64,000 bases of DNA from Eleginops maclovinus (Eukaryota > Chordata > Actinopteri > Perciformes > Eleginopidae). Under the pieces are notes generated by a model. The model was not told the origin of the DNA and did not search any database. It worked only from the letters and a program-made list of their open reading frames with translations. Every line of letters begins with the position of its first letter. Position 1 is the stretch's first letter. Below, piece by piece: positions 25,354-41,583 of the stretch. A program made the translations under genes and the position numbers. The DNA lies in NCBI RefSeq assembly GCF_036324505.1, contig NC_086368.1, forward strand, positions 17,969,878 through 18,033,877, read 5' to 3'.

Positions 25354-25849
25354 TCAAAAATATGTGTCCTTTGATTTAAATGGGGTGGTAATGTAAATAC
25401 TTTACACTAATATTTACTGCTGGGGACTATTCAAAATGAGCTGAAGAACTGATACTGTTGTTACATGCACTCACAGTTACAAAACAAGTCAAGTAATTAT
25501 GAAGTGTTTAACATATTCACCATATTTGATTATTTTTAATGCCTGATCCTGCTTCAAATAAAATGTTCATTTGAATATTGTAAAGAAAAAAATTAGGGGA
25601 ATTACAAAGAGCAATTGTTTCATAGTCCAACCTTAATATTTTTTTTGTTTTGTTGTTATATTCAGATATATTAAGAGTCAAAGAAAGTACAGGGTTAATT
25701 TTCTTAGAGCTTCCACCCGGATGCAGTCATTCACTTGGGTCTGACAGTATCTGGTGTGCAGAGCCATTAAATCCCATTCTCATCCCTGCAAAGCCAGACA
25801 GACAGTTGAAGGAGCAAACTGCATCTCTCACTTGAAGCCATTTGGACCA

Positions 25850-26234
25850 ATTGCAGGGCTGCGGGGGAGGGAGATATTCGCGCTGATCTCTGTTTGCAGC
25901 ATCCCTGGAGCAGGCTCTGTTATGTGAAATACAAGAAAGGGCAAAGCGGAGGGGGTTGATCCGAGGAGGAAACAGGAGAACGGGAAGGGGATCTCTTTGA
26001 GGCTGTTGGGATAGGGTTACTCTGGTGTGTGGAGTCCATCTTCGCAGAAAATGGCTTTGTTTTTGTCAATGTAAACAGCCTGTGCAGTACCTGCTTTGCT
26101 AAAGGGGGGAGCAGAATAGGAGGAGGGGCAGCCACTGGAGGAAATGCTGCCTCTTCCAATGACATTTTCCCCTCTCTTGCTAACCCTGGCCTGCCGCAGC
26201 TCACCTCTGAAGTCATGCATGTTGTATGTTAAGG
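25850..26234 (+). promoter_or_regulatory. Probable c3orf18 promoter and non-coding first exon
   Basis: A GC-rich island in AT-rich surroundings (for example gctgcgggggagggagatattcgcgc). A good donor follows (aag|gtacgtatg at about 26234). The next acceptor in the direction of c3orf18 is at about 27080. The open frames inside it have no similarity I recognise. Confidence 0.45.
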
Positions 26235-26239
26235 TACGT

Positions 26240-27080
26240 ATGCATCTCTAATCTGAGAGGGAACATGGAGTAGGAGCTGGTCACGTTGGCAGGATTATGA
26301 GCTCAGTTGTTTGGACAGGACAGCTGAGATACAGTGCATCTCGACTAAAAATAACACCAGTAACACAGTATAAGATCATAACATGATTCAAACAAAGACG
26401 TTGCATGCTCATGTCTTGTTGCTGTGCTGGAATGTTTAACTAGCCAACAACTAGCATTGAGTAAATTCAGCCTTTGGTTTTCATTGGTTGTTTGCTTCAG
26501 CTGCACATGGTCCTCATTAGGGGCACTAAGGAGAGAGGAATGGATCATGTGTCTTGTTTCTGCTTTTAAAGGAAATGTTTTAAAACTCATAATATGTGTA
26601 AATCCTCAGGATGCATTGCTTGTCTCACTCGTGGGATGTTTACTGTATGTGTGGGTGTGAAGTAGGCCACAGGTACCTGGATGTAGTGGATATTTATGGA
26701 AGTGTGTGTGGTAGCGTACGTATGTGTGGGTGTAAATTTAAATTTGCCGTTTTCAAAGAGCTGCCAACACATTTCCTCACAGTGCATGCTACAGTTTAAG
26801 TGGTTCATATTCCTTGGTATTTTATCAAGTTTGTTATACCACTTCTCTGCCTTTACTACCCACATCCTGCCCAAAAACACCCACCACAACTGAAGTCAAG
26901 CTTGAGATCTGCCAAAACTGAGTTTTTTACATACAACAATTTTTGTAATTAATCAGTGCACAGAAGCAAATTTGACATTTCAAGCATTTTTGTAACAGTC
27001 AAAGATCACTTTAACTTATTTAATGCTTCCTGCAATAAGCCTTTATTAATCATAAACTGTTATTTGAATTTTTTCTCCAG
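26240..27080 (+). other. Presumed intron 1 of c3orf18
   Basis: No exon found between the inferred non-coding exon and the acceptor ttttctccag near 27080. GT-rich patches at 26640-26730 only. Confidence 0.35.
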
Positions 27081-27226
27081 ATTAAATTGCCAAGGCCCCA
27101 TCAATGCTGAAACCAGAGCGATGTCCCCTGTGTCCACCATGAGACGCACTAGCGGCTGAGCGACGCATAAACATCCACACAGAGATCCAAAAATACATCC
27201 TTCAGTTAAAAGTGTTACACCTGACC

Positions 27227-31752
<4,526 letters not shown>

Positions 31753-32248
31753 CGGCTCTCTTCCATTAGTTAATTTCAGTTTGACGCTCGAGATACAGAC
31801 TGTCTCTCAGGAAGATAAAGGGAAAACTAAAGTGTTTTTGGGACAACTGTGGCTTTGGACATTTTCATCACTCTGACACAGGACAACGTGGTTTTCAAAA
31901 ACAAATTGTAGGGTGCATGTTTGATAAGGAAGTATAATGGTAGGAATCACATATGATCTTGCACTTTTATTGTTTGGTACACAAATGCAGTGGGATGCAC
32001 TATTCTTGAATCATGTTGTGTCATTGCTGTTAAAATGTTTGGTAGCTTTTCCGTGAAGTTCTTCTGAGCTTCAATATCTACTTCCATGTTGGATGAGGGA
32101 GAAATGTACACTTGTGTTTTACTGATTTTGTGGTCTTTTGTCTCTGACGAGCTTGAACTCTGGATGTGTTTTCATCCTTAAGTGAGCTGTCCCTCACTAT
32201 TTTGTTTCTTCTTTATTGAAAAACCAAGATCTGTTTCCATCTGTATAC

Positions 32249-32254
32249 ATTAAA
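32249..32254 (+). terminator. ATTAAA poly(A) signal of c3orf18
   Basis: A common signal variant about 500 nt after the c3orf18 stop codon, and 75 bp from the opposing hmga2 signal. Confidence 0.5.
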
Positions 32255-32852
32255 ACTATTTAAACCAATTTGAAAGAAAAAGGTTTTGATGTACAAATCT
32301 ATGACAAGAGAGTCGATGGGTGTGATGTTTTATTGATAAGCGATAAAGATGCAGAATAACACAAATCACATGGTAAAGAATCATTACAAAAAATATATCA
32401 CAGGTTTGTGAGTTGTATTAATGTATTGGATGAGGACACATCAATAACATAACTACAAAATGGTGTTAAAAGTAAGGCATAAAAGATGATTTCTCAAGTT
32501 ATACTTCAACTTCTCAATAGTTGAAAATAGATCAAGTACTGTACGACACACTCAGTAAGATCACAGAACAACGTTGTCCCCTTATAGAGAGTAAATATCC
32601 AGACACAGCTTGTGTAAAACAACAAACACTAACCCAACTGTAGTTAAATTAAGAGGCGCCCTTCAGGCTGACTTCTGTTAATTATGATGACGTGAATGTT
32701 GCGAGATGAGATGAGTGGACTACAACAGTACTTGTTTGACAATTATTTCAAGATTTCATGATCCACATTGCCTGCAGGTTTTGTGGAAAAGGTCAGACAC
32801 CACTAACCAAAGACTTTCTGCAAGACGTCCCAGGCTTGTTAGGTTTTTTTTA

Positions 32853-32859
32853 GAGGTAG
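32853..32859 (-). promoter_or_regulatory. let-7 seed match (7mer)
   Basis: CTACCTC in the hmga2 mRNA sense, pairing with let-7 bases 2-8. The base opposite position 1 is not A. Confidence 0.5.
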
Positions 32860-34094
32860 TCCAAAAGGGCAAAAAACAGAAACGTCAATGCAGTTGAACA
32901 ATAAAACATACCTGTCTGTAAATGAATTAAGCTCCATGGCAGCAATTTAGCCAACAATGCTGAAATACATACACAAATTAGGATATCTCATCCCATCAGT
33001 GATATGAAAAATAAATATTTTCAAAAGCTAACTGTCAGTTTAAGTGCAGAAATCCTGACCACCAAGGTCTCAAAAACATGTTCTATAAAAAGACTGGAAA
33101 TCGGAAACCTCCTAATAACTAAACAATTGTAAATTTTAGAGAAATCTTGTAAAAAATACGATTATTATCACTACAAAGTACTAAATTATTCATGATTCAT
33201 TAAAGATAAAAAGTATGTTTAGGGGTTACCCTTAAAATGTGTTTTTTACATAATGCAGGATGTATTATCACCACAAGCATTGACCATAAATAGAAATCTA
33301 TTAATTTCCATTGTATTTGAGTCTCAGAAACAGATACAGTATCTTAGAACTGGTCAAAAACCATAACTATCTGCATAGCTTCATGACTTGAAACCACAAG
33401 TGAGAAAGAAGAACCACAAATGAAAAGTTGAATTAATGAGAAATAAAATCAACCCTTCAATACAGGTTGACCGATGAGGCAGTTATTGACTAATTTATAC
33501 TTATTCTTCTGGTATATTATATTTGTGCAATCAATATTACTGTCACATAGTAGCCCAATTGTTGAAGGTCACTATATAGTCTCTCTTATAATGACCATTA
33601 AGAAAATGGAGGAACAACCTTTTTTCTTTCTTAAATGAGTAAAACAACAAAGAGGAGGTTGCAGTGTTTAGTATTATTTACATATTTCCACCATTTATTT
33701 GTTAACTGGTGCCATTGTGTCATTGTTTCCCATAACTTGTCATGTATTTCAGCACTGTGAAGTCATTTCCTGCCCTATTTCTTTTCAAATCACACGTATT
33801 AAGAGTGTCACGCATACAATTTACAGTGTAAGAATGAGAAAAAAACACGATGTAGTAAAAATGAGAAAGGAGTAACAGACCCAAAAAATAAGTATTTCAT
33901 AAGAAACTACACCCTAAAAAGCAAGTATTTTATCAAGTTGTTGTAAACTATTGTATGCATTGTTTTCCCAGGTCTCACTTCAGCTTTTAACAAATACATT
34001 TTTTAAAGAAAATGACAATGATGCTGTTTTTGTACACCAATAGTAAAATCCTCTGCTGGTGTGTGATGTGTGCTTTGTGTGTAGGCCTGAAAAA

Positions 34095-34097
<3 letters not shown>

Positions 34098-34178
<81 letters not shown>
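34098..34178. repeat. (TG)n microsatellite
   Basis: About 40 uninterrupted TG units. It lies in the hmga2 3' UTR, where the transcript would carry CA repeats. Confidence 0.97.
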
Positions 34179-34180
<2 letters not shown>

Positions 34181-34233
34181 TTGGTTGCTGCAGAGGGAGT
34201 GAAAAGTTATTTTGTTGTGATGTTTTTTGTCAC

Positions 34234-34241
34234 TGAGGTAG
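34234..34241 (-). promoter_or_regulatory. let-7 8mer site
   Basis: The mRNA sense reads CTACCTCA, preceded by CATA. The plus strand reads tgaggtagta, identical to the first ten bases of let-7. Confidence 0.65.
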
Positions 34242-35531
34242 TATGAGAGTTTAACAAACTGAGGGCATCTGAGGTTTAAATGAGGTCTTTGTGTCAAGGC
34301 AAACTGGTAATGTCAAATACAAATCAGAAATGCACAACAAACACAGCACAATCATTTTTACTGAGTAGACTGACAACATGTTCCTGAATAGTTTAGTACC
34401 TGAGGTTTCAATATGGTGTAAAAGCACTGTAATAGTAAAATCCTGAGTGTGGTAAAATGACGTGTCAACACTGTTGTTGACTAAAGTAAATATGAAGGAT
34501 TTCTTTCCAAAACAAGACATCCATATAAACCTTTGGGTGCGTTTTTACTTGCTGGAGGGTGGAAGAGGAAATACAATCATTGAGGTTATCAAGCCAAACT
34601 TAACTCTTGCCTACATTGGCAATTGATCCAACATCATGTTATGCAGTACTTTTTAACTTTGAGAACATAAGACATTTATTTTCTCCCAAACTGGATATCT
34701 CCTTTTGGAATAAAATCTTTCACGTCTACTTTTATAATAATGACTTCAGCGCACCATGTTTATATTGTAACATCGCTAAAAATGTCACCATCTTGCTCCC
34801 ATTTCATATGAGAATTCATGACACTTGATTTAGATTTCTTTTTTCTTTAAAACAGTCAAGTTTGGTTCCTTGTTTCTTCAACCCCCCTCTTTCAATTTTA
34901 ACCCACATGCCCGTCCACACACCCGCACAGAGACAAGCAGAGGGGTTGAGGAGAGCGGGCATCCTTAAAGCAATAGTTTGACTTTTTGGTAAATACACTT
35001 CTTGGCAATCATTCCAAAAGTTAAATGAGAAGATTTATAAAAAAAAACAATGAATCTTAAGCGTAGCATTCAGACTGGACACTTGAAGGTGAAAATGTAC
35101 CATACTCATTTAAAACTCAAAAAGGCACATGAACTGTGTGAACAATGAACTTAAAACTTTAAACTGTTCCCAGTCTTTATGCTAAGCTAAGCCGAGCTTT
35201 CCAGCTGCTGACCATAGCTGTATATTTACTGTACAGATAGGAGATTGGTATCAATCTTTTGATGCAGCTCTTGGAGTAAGTGAACAAGCACAATTCCCAA
35301 AATGTCAAACTATTTGTTTAAAAAAAAGCTATTTTGAAAGATCAAATTATTTGAAGTAAAAACAGAGCTTGTTCATCAAACTCCTACAGCGAACCAATAA
35401 AACCAGGGTACAGTATCATATCGGGTGAAGAAACCACTGTCTGCAATGACATCTTTTTGTGTGGTTATGTGTATGTTCCTGAATTCCCATCACAGAAACG
35501 GGTCAGAACCCATTTGTTGAAGGCCAAACCT

Positions 35532-35539
35532 TGAGGTAG
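35532..35539 (-). promoter_or_regulatory. let-7 8mer site next to the hmga2 stop
   Basis: The mRNA sense reads CTACCTCA 17 nt after the stop codon. The flanking sequence aggttg adds further similarity to let-7 on the opposite strand. Confidence 0.65.
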
Positions 35540-35556
35540 GTTGAAAGGCATCTTAT

Positions 35557-36377
35557 CTACTCGCCTTCCTCTTGTGCTGGAACCTGAGATGTCTGAGGCT
35601 CGAGCTCCGAGGGATCATCCTCAGTCTCTTCTGAAGAGCCCTGGAACAGCAGAAGACGAAAAAACACCATCACTTAGTGTGTTGTTGTCACAGTGTAGTG
35701 ACTCAAAATGCACAAGATAATGAATATATACTAGAAAGAGCACGAGAATACAAGAATGAGTGATGAATTCAGTGATTGCGTGCAGGGAAGTAGGTCCACC
35801 TGTCAGAAAAAGACGACGGTTATGTCAGGAAACCAAGGAGACAGAGAAAGAGAACAGTTAGATCAGGTTTCCCCTCTCTACATTGACTCATTCTTCCCCT
35901 TCATGTGCGTGCCTCTGAAAAAAGGGAGTCTATCTCAACGGTTTCAGTTCTTGAAGAGGAGAGGATGCGATAAGGAAGACGAGGGGCATCAAGAGAACTG
36001 ACAAATGTTGTGCAATGTTCTTTGTTTGAAATATGAACAAGGTGGCTAAAAGAACAAACGTTTCTCAGAAACAATGGGTGTGCATTCACCTAAACTGGAT
36101 GTAACGAAAGGATGTTTGGAGGTGTATTTGGGGAATTCAGCACTGCCGTCTGTTTCCAAGAACCCGTCATAACCTTGTGAAGTCAATGAACGTAAAGCTC
36201 AAAGAACATGGTTGTTATGCTATTTACGTCAAATGTGCTAAAGCAAAAGTAACTTACGGTTTTTTGTATTTGTGGCAAAATAAAAAAGTGTATTTAAAGT
36301 TCTTTATCATAACATACTATGTACTTCTTCATGTGCACATTTTACATTTGACTTTTAAAATGTATTTAAATTCCTTA

Positions 36378-36409
<32 letters not shown>

Positions 36410-38935
36410 GTTGTCTTAATCCTTATTTTTCAATGTGCAGGGTAGTGCAAAGGATTAGCTGTATGTGTTGCAAAAGCTGGAAGAAAGAAGCTTTTTCTTT
36501 GTCTGTGTTGGATTTGTGGTTATGGAGACGTTTGCCAAATATAACGCACTGCAGGGTTAGTTAGGTATAACTAATAAACTGGTAACTGCTACTTGGTATA
36601 GACCATCTAAAGGCAATACTTTGTTGGCTGCAGAATCAACATAATGGGTCCATTGGGCTTTTTAATGTAGTTCAGAGTAGAACAGGAACACAGGCAGAAG
36701 ATATTCATGAATAGTTAAAAGAAATCTGCCTTCAAAAGTCCCTCATTATAAATGAGACTGATTTAGTGAAAAAGTAAGATGTGTGACACAAAGTGAAATT
36801 TCTGATCTACTTAAGCAGAGGATGTATTTCTTCATAGTCATAACTGTCAGTTACTTTAGCTACAGTTTGGCGTATTAACTAAAAAGTGACTAATTCAAAA
36901 ACATATTGAAAGTAATTTGGTAAGTGTAACTTACCAAAGAAACTGTAGTGTAAGGGAATTCAATTATAGAGGGATCATGCTTAGATTGGAAAAGTAATGC
37001 TTTGTAATGATTTAAAGAATCTCTGAACATTTCCGCTCATTTTGATAGATAACAGCTCTTCTTAACAAATTAAATCACAAGAGTCAAAAGATTTTATTTT
37101 TTCCTCACCTGCTGCTCTTCAGCAACTTGCACTACTTTCCGGGGCTGCGGAAAGAGAGGAAACACATTGAATTAATCATGAATAAAAGCGCCCTGTAGCT
37201 CCAGGAGACACCTTGGAGGCTTAGGACACAACTGTCAGAGATTGCTCCATACCCATTTCCTTGGTCGCCCACGTGGTCGTCTCTCCCCAACGGGCTCTAC
37301 TTTCTGCGTAAGAACAGATGATTGGTTAAAACCTGGTTTCACATTTTAAAAATCCTGTCATCATTTGAGCACCAACTAAGATTAAGGTCTTATATGTTTT
37401 CATTTTGTATCAGAGTTTTTATGAGTTTGTCAGCAGAAGAAAGAAAACTGCAATAATAATACAAAAAGTTCTCTTAGTCAGATCATCCCTCTATATGTAG
37501 AACATGAAGAGCTATGAAAATGAAATGATCTTCAACAATAGATGAAAATACCAAAAATAAAAAATACACATATTCATTGCATATTTTGTTTTTGTATCCA
37601 TTGTTCTGAGAAATGCTGAAATCCCCTAAATTAAAAAAACAAAAAAACAATGGATGTCTGTTATGGCATGTTCTACCATAGGCTCATAAATAATAATGCT
37701 TGCGGATGTAAATATCTTGGGGGGTCGTGCCTGATAATATTTGTTGGTTCAAGAGATAGTGATGAAACAAATAAAGTCTATAAATAAACAAGATACTTAT
37801 TTGTATTTTTTAGAGTGTTGCTACAAATGCAGACAACCTGGAAAGCTGCCAGCAGGGGCACTACAACAACTTTCACCCCTGCTACAACAAGCCTCTGAAA
37901 TAAACTTAAACTTTTGACAGAATTACAATGGATAATTTTTTTTGTAAACTATCTTTAATGTCAATGCACACAGCAATGTGTCTACTGATACTATATCTGA
38001 GTACACGTCGTCATAAGTGTAATGTAAATTGATATTTCACAGCTGTCATTCAACAATGTCAACACTTTTTGAACAGGCTGTCTAAGAATGTGTATCTTCA
38101 ATCATACCTTTAACCATCTTTTAATAAAGTTAAGTGAGAAACATTTCTCTGTAAGACAATCTTTCATTCCTCAGAACAATAATAGATATCACCAACAAAC
38201 AGGCGTGAGACGAAAATACTGCACTGATTTAACAGCTGCTCTTTTCTCTGTTTTCAGCTGACACTGCCCTCATCATGATGACAGCTGAAAGTCATAAAAT
38301 GCCCTGCAAAAGACATACATCTTAGTTTAAAAAGAAACGTGTGCTGCGATCCATTGCAAGACAAATATGTTGTGGCTTTCCTTTTTCTGGAGTGATAGAG
38401 TAAAAAATCACACATACCTGTGACGTCACTAATGATTATATATTTTTCTATTTTATTTTCTAATGTTAGGATATTCACCGCATCCTTTCTTTCTTTCTAA
38501 AATAAATAAATGTATTTATTGGCAGATCAGATACTCTGATCAGGTTCAACCTTCAGTGCAGTTCTGGGGCCTTTGTTCTTGCTGCCTTTCGGTCGTCCTC
38601 TCGGTCTCTTAGGAGTCGGTGGCCCAACAGGCTCCTGCACAGAAAAAAAACACATGTTTACTAACAATTGAAAAACATTGCTTAGCATGAGCTGTTTCTT
38701 TACAGCCAGGAGACATGGACCCATAATTAACTAGTTTTGTTTCCCAGAAGCACTTTTTAATTAGTTACTTAATGATTTAATCTCAAGGAGAGACCTGATT
38801 AATCTGATCTTTTTAAAGACTGAGCCTTACCTGCTGCTGTTTCCGTGGCCGACCCCTGCCCCTGCGCTGAGGCTCAGGAGGAGACTGGGCAGTGCTCGGC
38901 TCGGGAGATGGCTCTTTGGTCCCACGATCACTCAT
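35557..38935 (-). CDS. hmga2: High-mobility group AT-hook protein 2
   Basis: Small chromatin protein that binds the minor groove of AT-rich DNA. Five exons: 38831-38935, 38551-38634, 37253-37303, 37109-37144 and 35557-35640, giving 119 aa (human 109). It starts [14 protein letters not shown]. The AT-hooks are [12 protein letters not shown] (residues about 24-35), [15 protein letters not shown] (44-58) and [11 protein letters not shown] (70-80). Then comes [12 protein letters not shown] and an acidic tail beginning [21 protein letters not shown], the linker after the third hook and the five-exon layout fit HMGA2 rather than HMGA1. The exon-2 donor AAG|gttgaa is weak; reading through would add VEPDQSI and stop, giving a two-hook form. 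Alternative identity: an HMGA2 ohnologue, given the unusual neighbours. Confidence 0.88.
35641..37108 (-). other. Last intron of hmga2
   Basis: No further exon seen. A short CA/TA simple repeat lies at about 36379-36409. Confidence 0.5.
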
Positions 38936-41032
38936 GCCTGTGTCTGTCCACCTGCTTCAAAGAGTGTGGGCATCAAAGCCTGGAGAAGCAGCCTCTAGGG
39001 CTAAAATAGGAGAAGACCTGAGTATCAGGAGATGAGTGTAAAAAAACATAGTATTGCATAATTCTGAATTCAGCAATCACCTGCCACAAATTCTACTCAA
39101 ATATTTTTCTTTGCACAATCACAACAGTGACTTTCGATCAGTGCTTAATATCATTGAAAGGATAAATCAGAATCACACAGGATCATTTTCCAGTAGTGAG
39201 CGTGGGAACTGCTTATACATTAGCCTTGGCACCAGGTTCATTGGAAACACAGGTGGCAGACGCAGGGAAATATGAGAATGGTGTCCAGAAACTAAAAGTA
39301 GCACAGATATTCACAACTCAATCTGCCATCCAAAATCTGCATCTGCTCTGCTGTACACTGCCTTTCCATCTGTCCTCTGCAAGGTATTTCTCAATGAGGT
39401 TGTGCATGCTGTAGGCGTGCTGATGCTGCAACAACCTTTATTTGAAACTTTTGGAACTGAGACACCCAAAAAATAAACTACTACATCTTAATGGAAAGAA
39501 TCATTACAACATGACAAACTATTCACACATGTAAATTTGCAACCTAAAGTGAACGTTACAGCTGCAATGCTTAGTTGATTTATAGAATAGTCATCCACCA
39601 GAAATCAATCTGGAACTTTTTTCATAATTGATAGCAGTCTCTGAAAACAGCTTCTCGGTTTTAAGAATTTGATGGTTTTGTGTGTCTCATTTGATAGTCA
39701 ACAAAATACTTGTATTAGGTCACAGATACATAAAAAACAACAACATCTAAAGAAAGTTTGGACTTCAGGAAAAAAGTGTCTTTTTTCCTTTTTTTACAAA
39801 CTGAATAATTGATTTACTAAGGAAATGTCAGTGATTTCCTAATTCAGTAATTGTAGGGTCAACTTAATGTAAGAACATAATTAAAACTGCTCTTTACGAC
39901 CCCAGAAACCAATGTGTCATCTTGAATTGTTTCTTATAACAGCCGAAATAAGATATAATACGTTTGTAAACGTATTATATCTTATTTCGGATAAGAAAGG
40001 CAGCAACTCTCGCAAAATGACTGAAAGTATAAATGAGTTATCAATATAATCATCTGATTAATTATGACAAACCATGCATCCTCTTATAATACTTCTTTGG
40101 AATTTCTCAAAACAAGATTGGTTAATTTTATTAAGATAGAAAGATGAACCCAAATGCTGTTTGTAATGTCCTAAACTGGTCGTTCACCGTAAGGTCTAGC
40201 TCTGTGAGGAAAGTGCCAAAAACTAATTGCCGAACTGAAGCAGGAAGTCGGAGTCATTTGAGAAATATACGTGCTTGTTGAAACGATTTAAAGCCAAACG
40301 AGACGCACGACGCCGTTTCGTTGCTTATAAACTGAGTTGGGAGCAACACGACAAGCGACCTGCACTTCTTTTGCAGCGGCAGACCGCCCGCTTAACTAGT
40401 CTGTGTTTGCCAGTCTAGTACTGGGACTGAATGTACTTTTTGCATATGGGCGGCAATTGCAACCATAAAAACACCTTATTTTACAGCCTTTTAAGAAGGT
40501 GCGTAAAGCGCTCCTGCAGCCAGCCCCTGACTTCAAACCTTCCCGACTATGGGTTGAGTATCTGGCGCACGTAAACGCCAAAACAACAGTCGAGGCCGTC
40601 AGTGTTTAAAGCGTAAAGTCGGTGCTCACTTCACAACATCCCCCTGCTCACATCACTTGCGCAATAGTTTTTTAAAATGTGCTGTTTTCATTAGTGATAA
40701 CAGGTCCGCCGAAGTGAATGATCCGAAAAACTGCAAAAACTTTAGCGAGAGGGATAAAGGCGAGGAACACAGGTGCAAAAGCTCTCCTTTCAAAGCAGCC
40801 ATGGACATACACACATACATACACCCAGACTATAGGCTCCATGTTCAGGCTGAGTGCTCCTGTTCATGCAGCCACCGCCAAATGCAACAATGAGAGCGCA
40901 GTGAACTTACCTTGAGACGGGTTGTAGCTTTACCTGGAAGTTCACACACGATCAGCTCACTTTGTGCTCCTGCACAACTCAAAAAATCTCAGAGTATCGA
41001 CCGTCTCATTGGTTGGATTAAAAGGGTAAACG
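38936..41032 (-). promoter_or_regulatory. hmga2: hmga2 5' UTR, first intron and CpG-rich promoter
   Basis: A strong donor (CAAG|gtaagt on the minus strand, last exon base 40911) suggests a non-coding first exon just right of 40911. It would join the coding exon near 39000. The stretch 40200-41000 is richer in CG than its surroundings. A long quasi-palindrome lies at 39931-39997. Confidence 0.5.
39931..39997. repeat. Long quasi-palindrome (23-bp perfect core)
   Basis: The arms 39943-39965 and 39968-39990 are exact reverse complements with a 2-nt centre. Outer arms ttcttat (39931-39937) and ataagaa (39991-39997) extend it, interrupted on the left only by five extra bases (aacag). Confidence 0.9.
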
Positions 41033-41118
41033 CTCTCTCTCTCTTTCTCTCTCTCCCTCTCTCGCTCCCTCTCTCTCCCTCTCTCTCTCTCTTTCTCCCC
41101 CCCCCCTCTCTCTCCTCT
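41033..41118. repeat. CT-rich polypyrimidine tract at the hmga2 promoter
   Basis: Almost pure C/T over 86 bp on the plus strand, purine on the hmga2 sense strand. It sits just upstream of the inferred first exon. The human HMGA2 promoter also has a polypyrimidine/polypurine tract needed for expression, so this may be functional rather than just a microsatellite. Confidence 0.7.
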
Positions 41119-41562
41119 AATCGGAAATGTGTGTGATCCCCCCAGACGTCCAGTCACGAATACCCCAGTTGCAGTATAATTGGGGGTTGTAGCTGAGCAG
41201 TATGCATTGCATACTTTCTCTATTAAAGCATGTTTCAAGAGGGACCGAGGGTAGGAGGGTTGAAACAGAGGACCCCGCCCAGAAAATCTTACCGGACCAC
41301 CCACTTGAGAGAAAGAAAGAGAGAGTCTGTTTCCGGGGTTCCCAAAGTGGGGAAGTTCCCCACAGACGGGAGTAAAAGGTACAGTAGTAATGTCTAGACG
41401 GGTTTGAGCAGAGGTTTCACACTCTCTCTTTCTCTCTCCCTCCCTGCTGTCAGATCCCCACCTACACTGCTGGAGTTTCTGTAAGTCATAAAGGAACGAA
41501 ATATGAGATGGGGTTTTTTTAGAACAAAGTGTGTATGCAGGGCAACCATCTGATGTGCATTT

Positions 41563-41583
41563 GGGGGGGGGGGGGGGGGGGGG
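41563..41583. repeat. G21 homopolymer
   Basis: Twenty-one G in a row, then tcggggg. The length may be unreliable in the assembly. Confidence 0.9.

Larger units (their letters stand above)
32329..35556 (-). other. hmga2: hmga2 3' UTR
   Basis: About 3.2 kb between the hmga2 stop and a minus-strand AATAAA at 32329-32334. It contains three let-7 seed matches and a GT microsatellite. Vertebrate HMGA2 mRNAs are known for a long 3' UTR of about 3 kb controlled by let-7, so this supports the gene call. Confidence 0.65.

Noticed and set aside
26029..26232. 67-aa frame in the GC-rich region before c3orf18
   Set aside because: It fits a non-coding first exon and promoter. Overlapping frames on both strands reflect base composition.
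33980..34297. 105-aa frame of repeated Thr-His and its Cys-Val partner
   Set aside because: It is translation of the TG/CA microsatellite. The same holds at 25150-25353.
35557..38935. hmga1 instead of hmga2
   Set aside because: RPRKQQQEP, the separate 36-nt exon encoding [12 protein letters not shown] and the let-7 sites match HMGA2. HMGA1 has a different linker and third hook.
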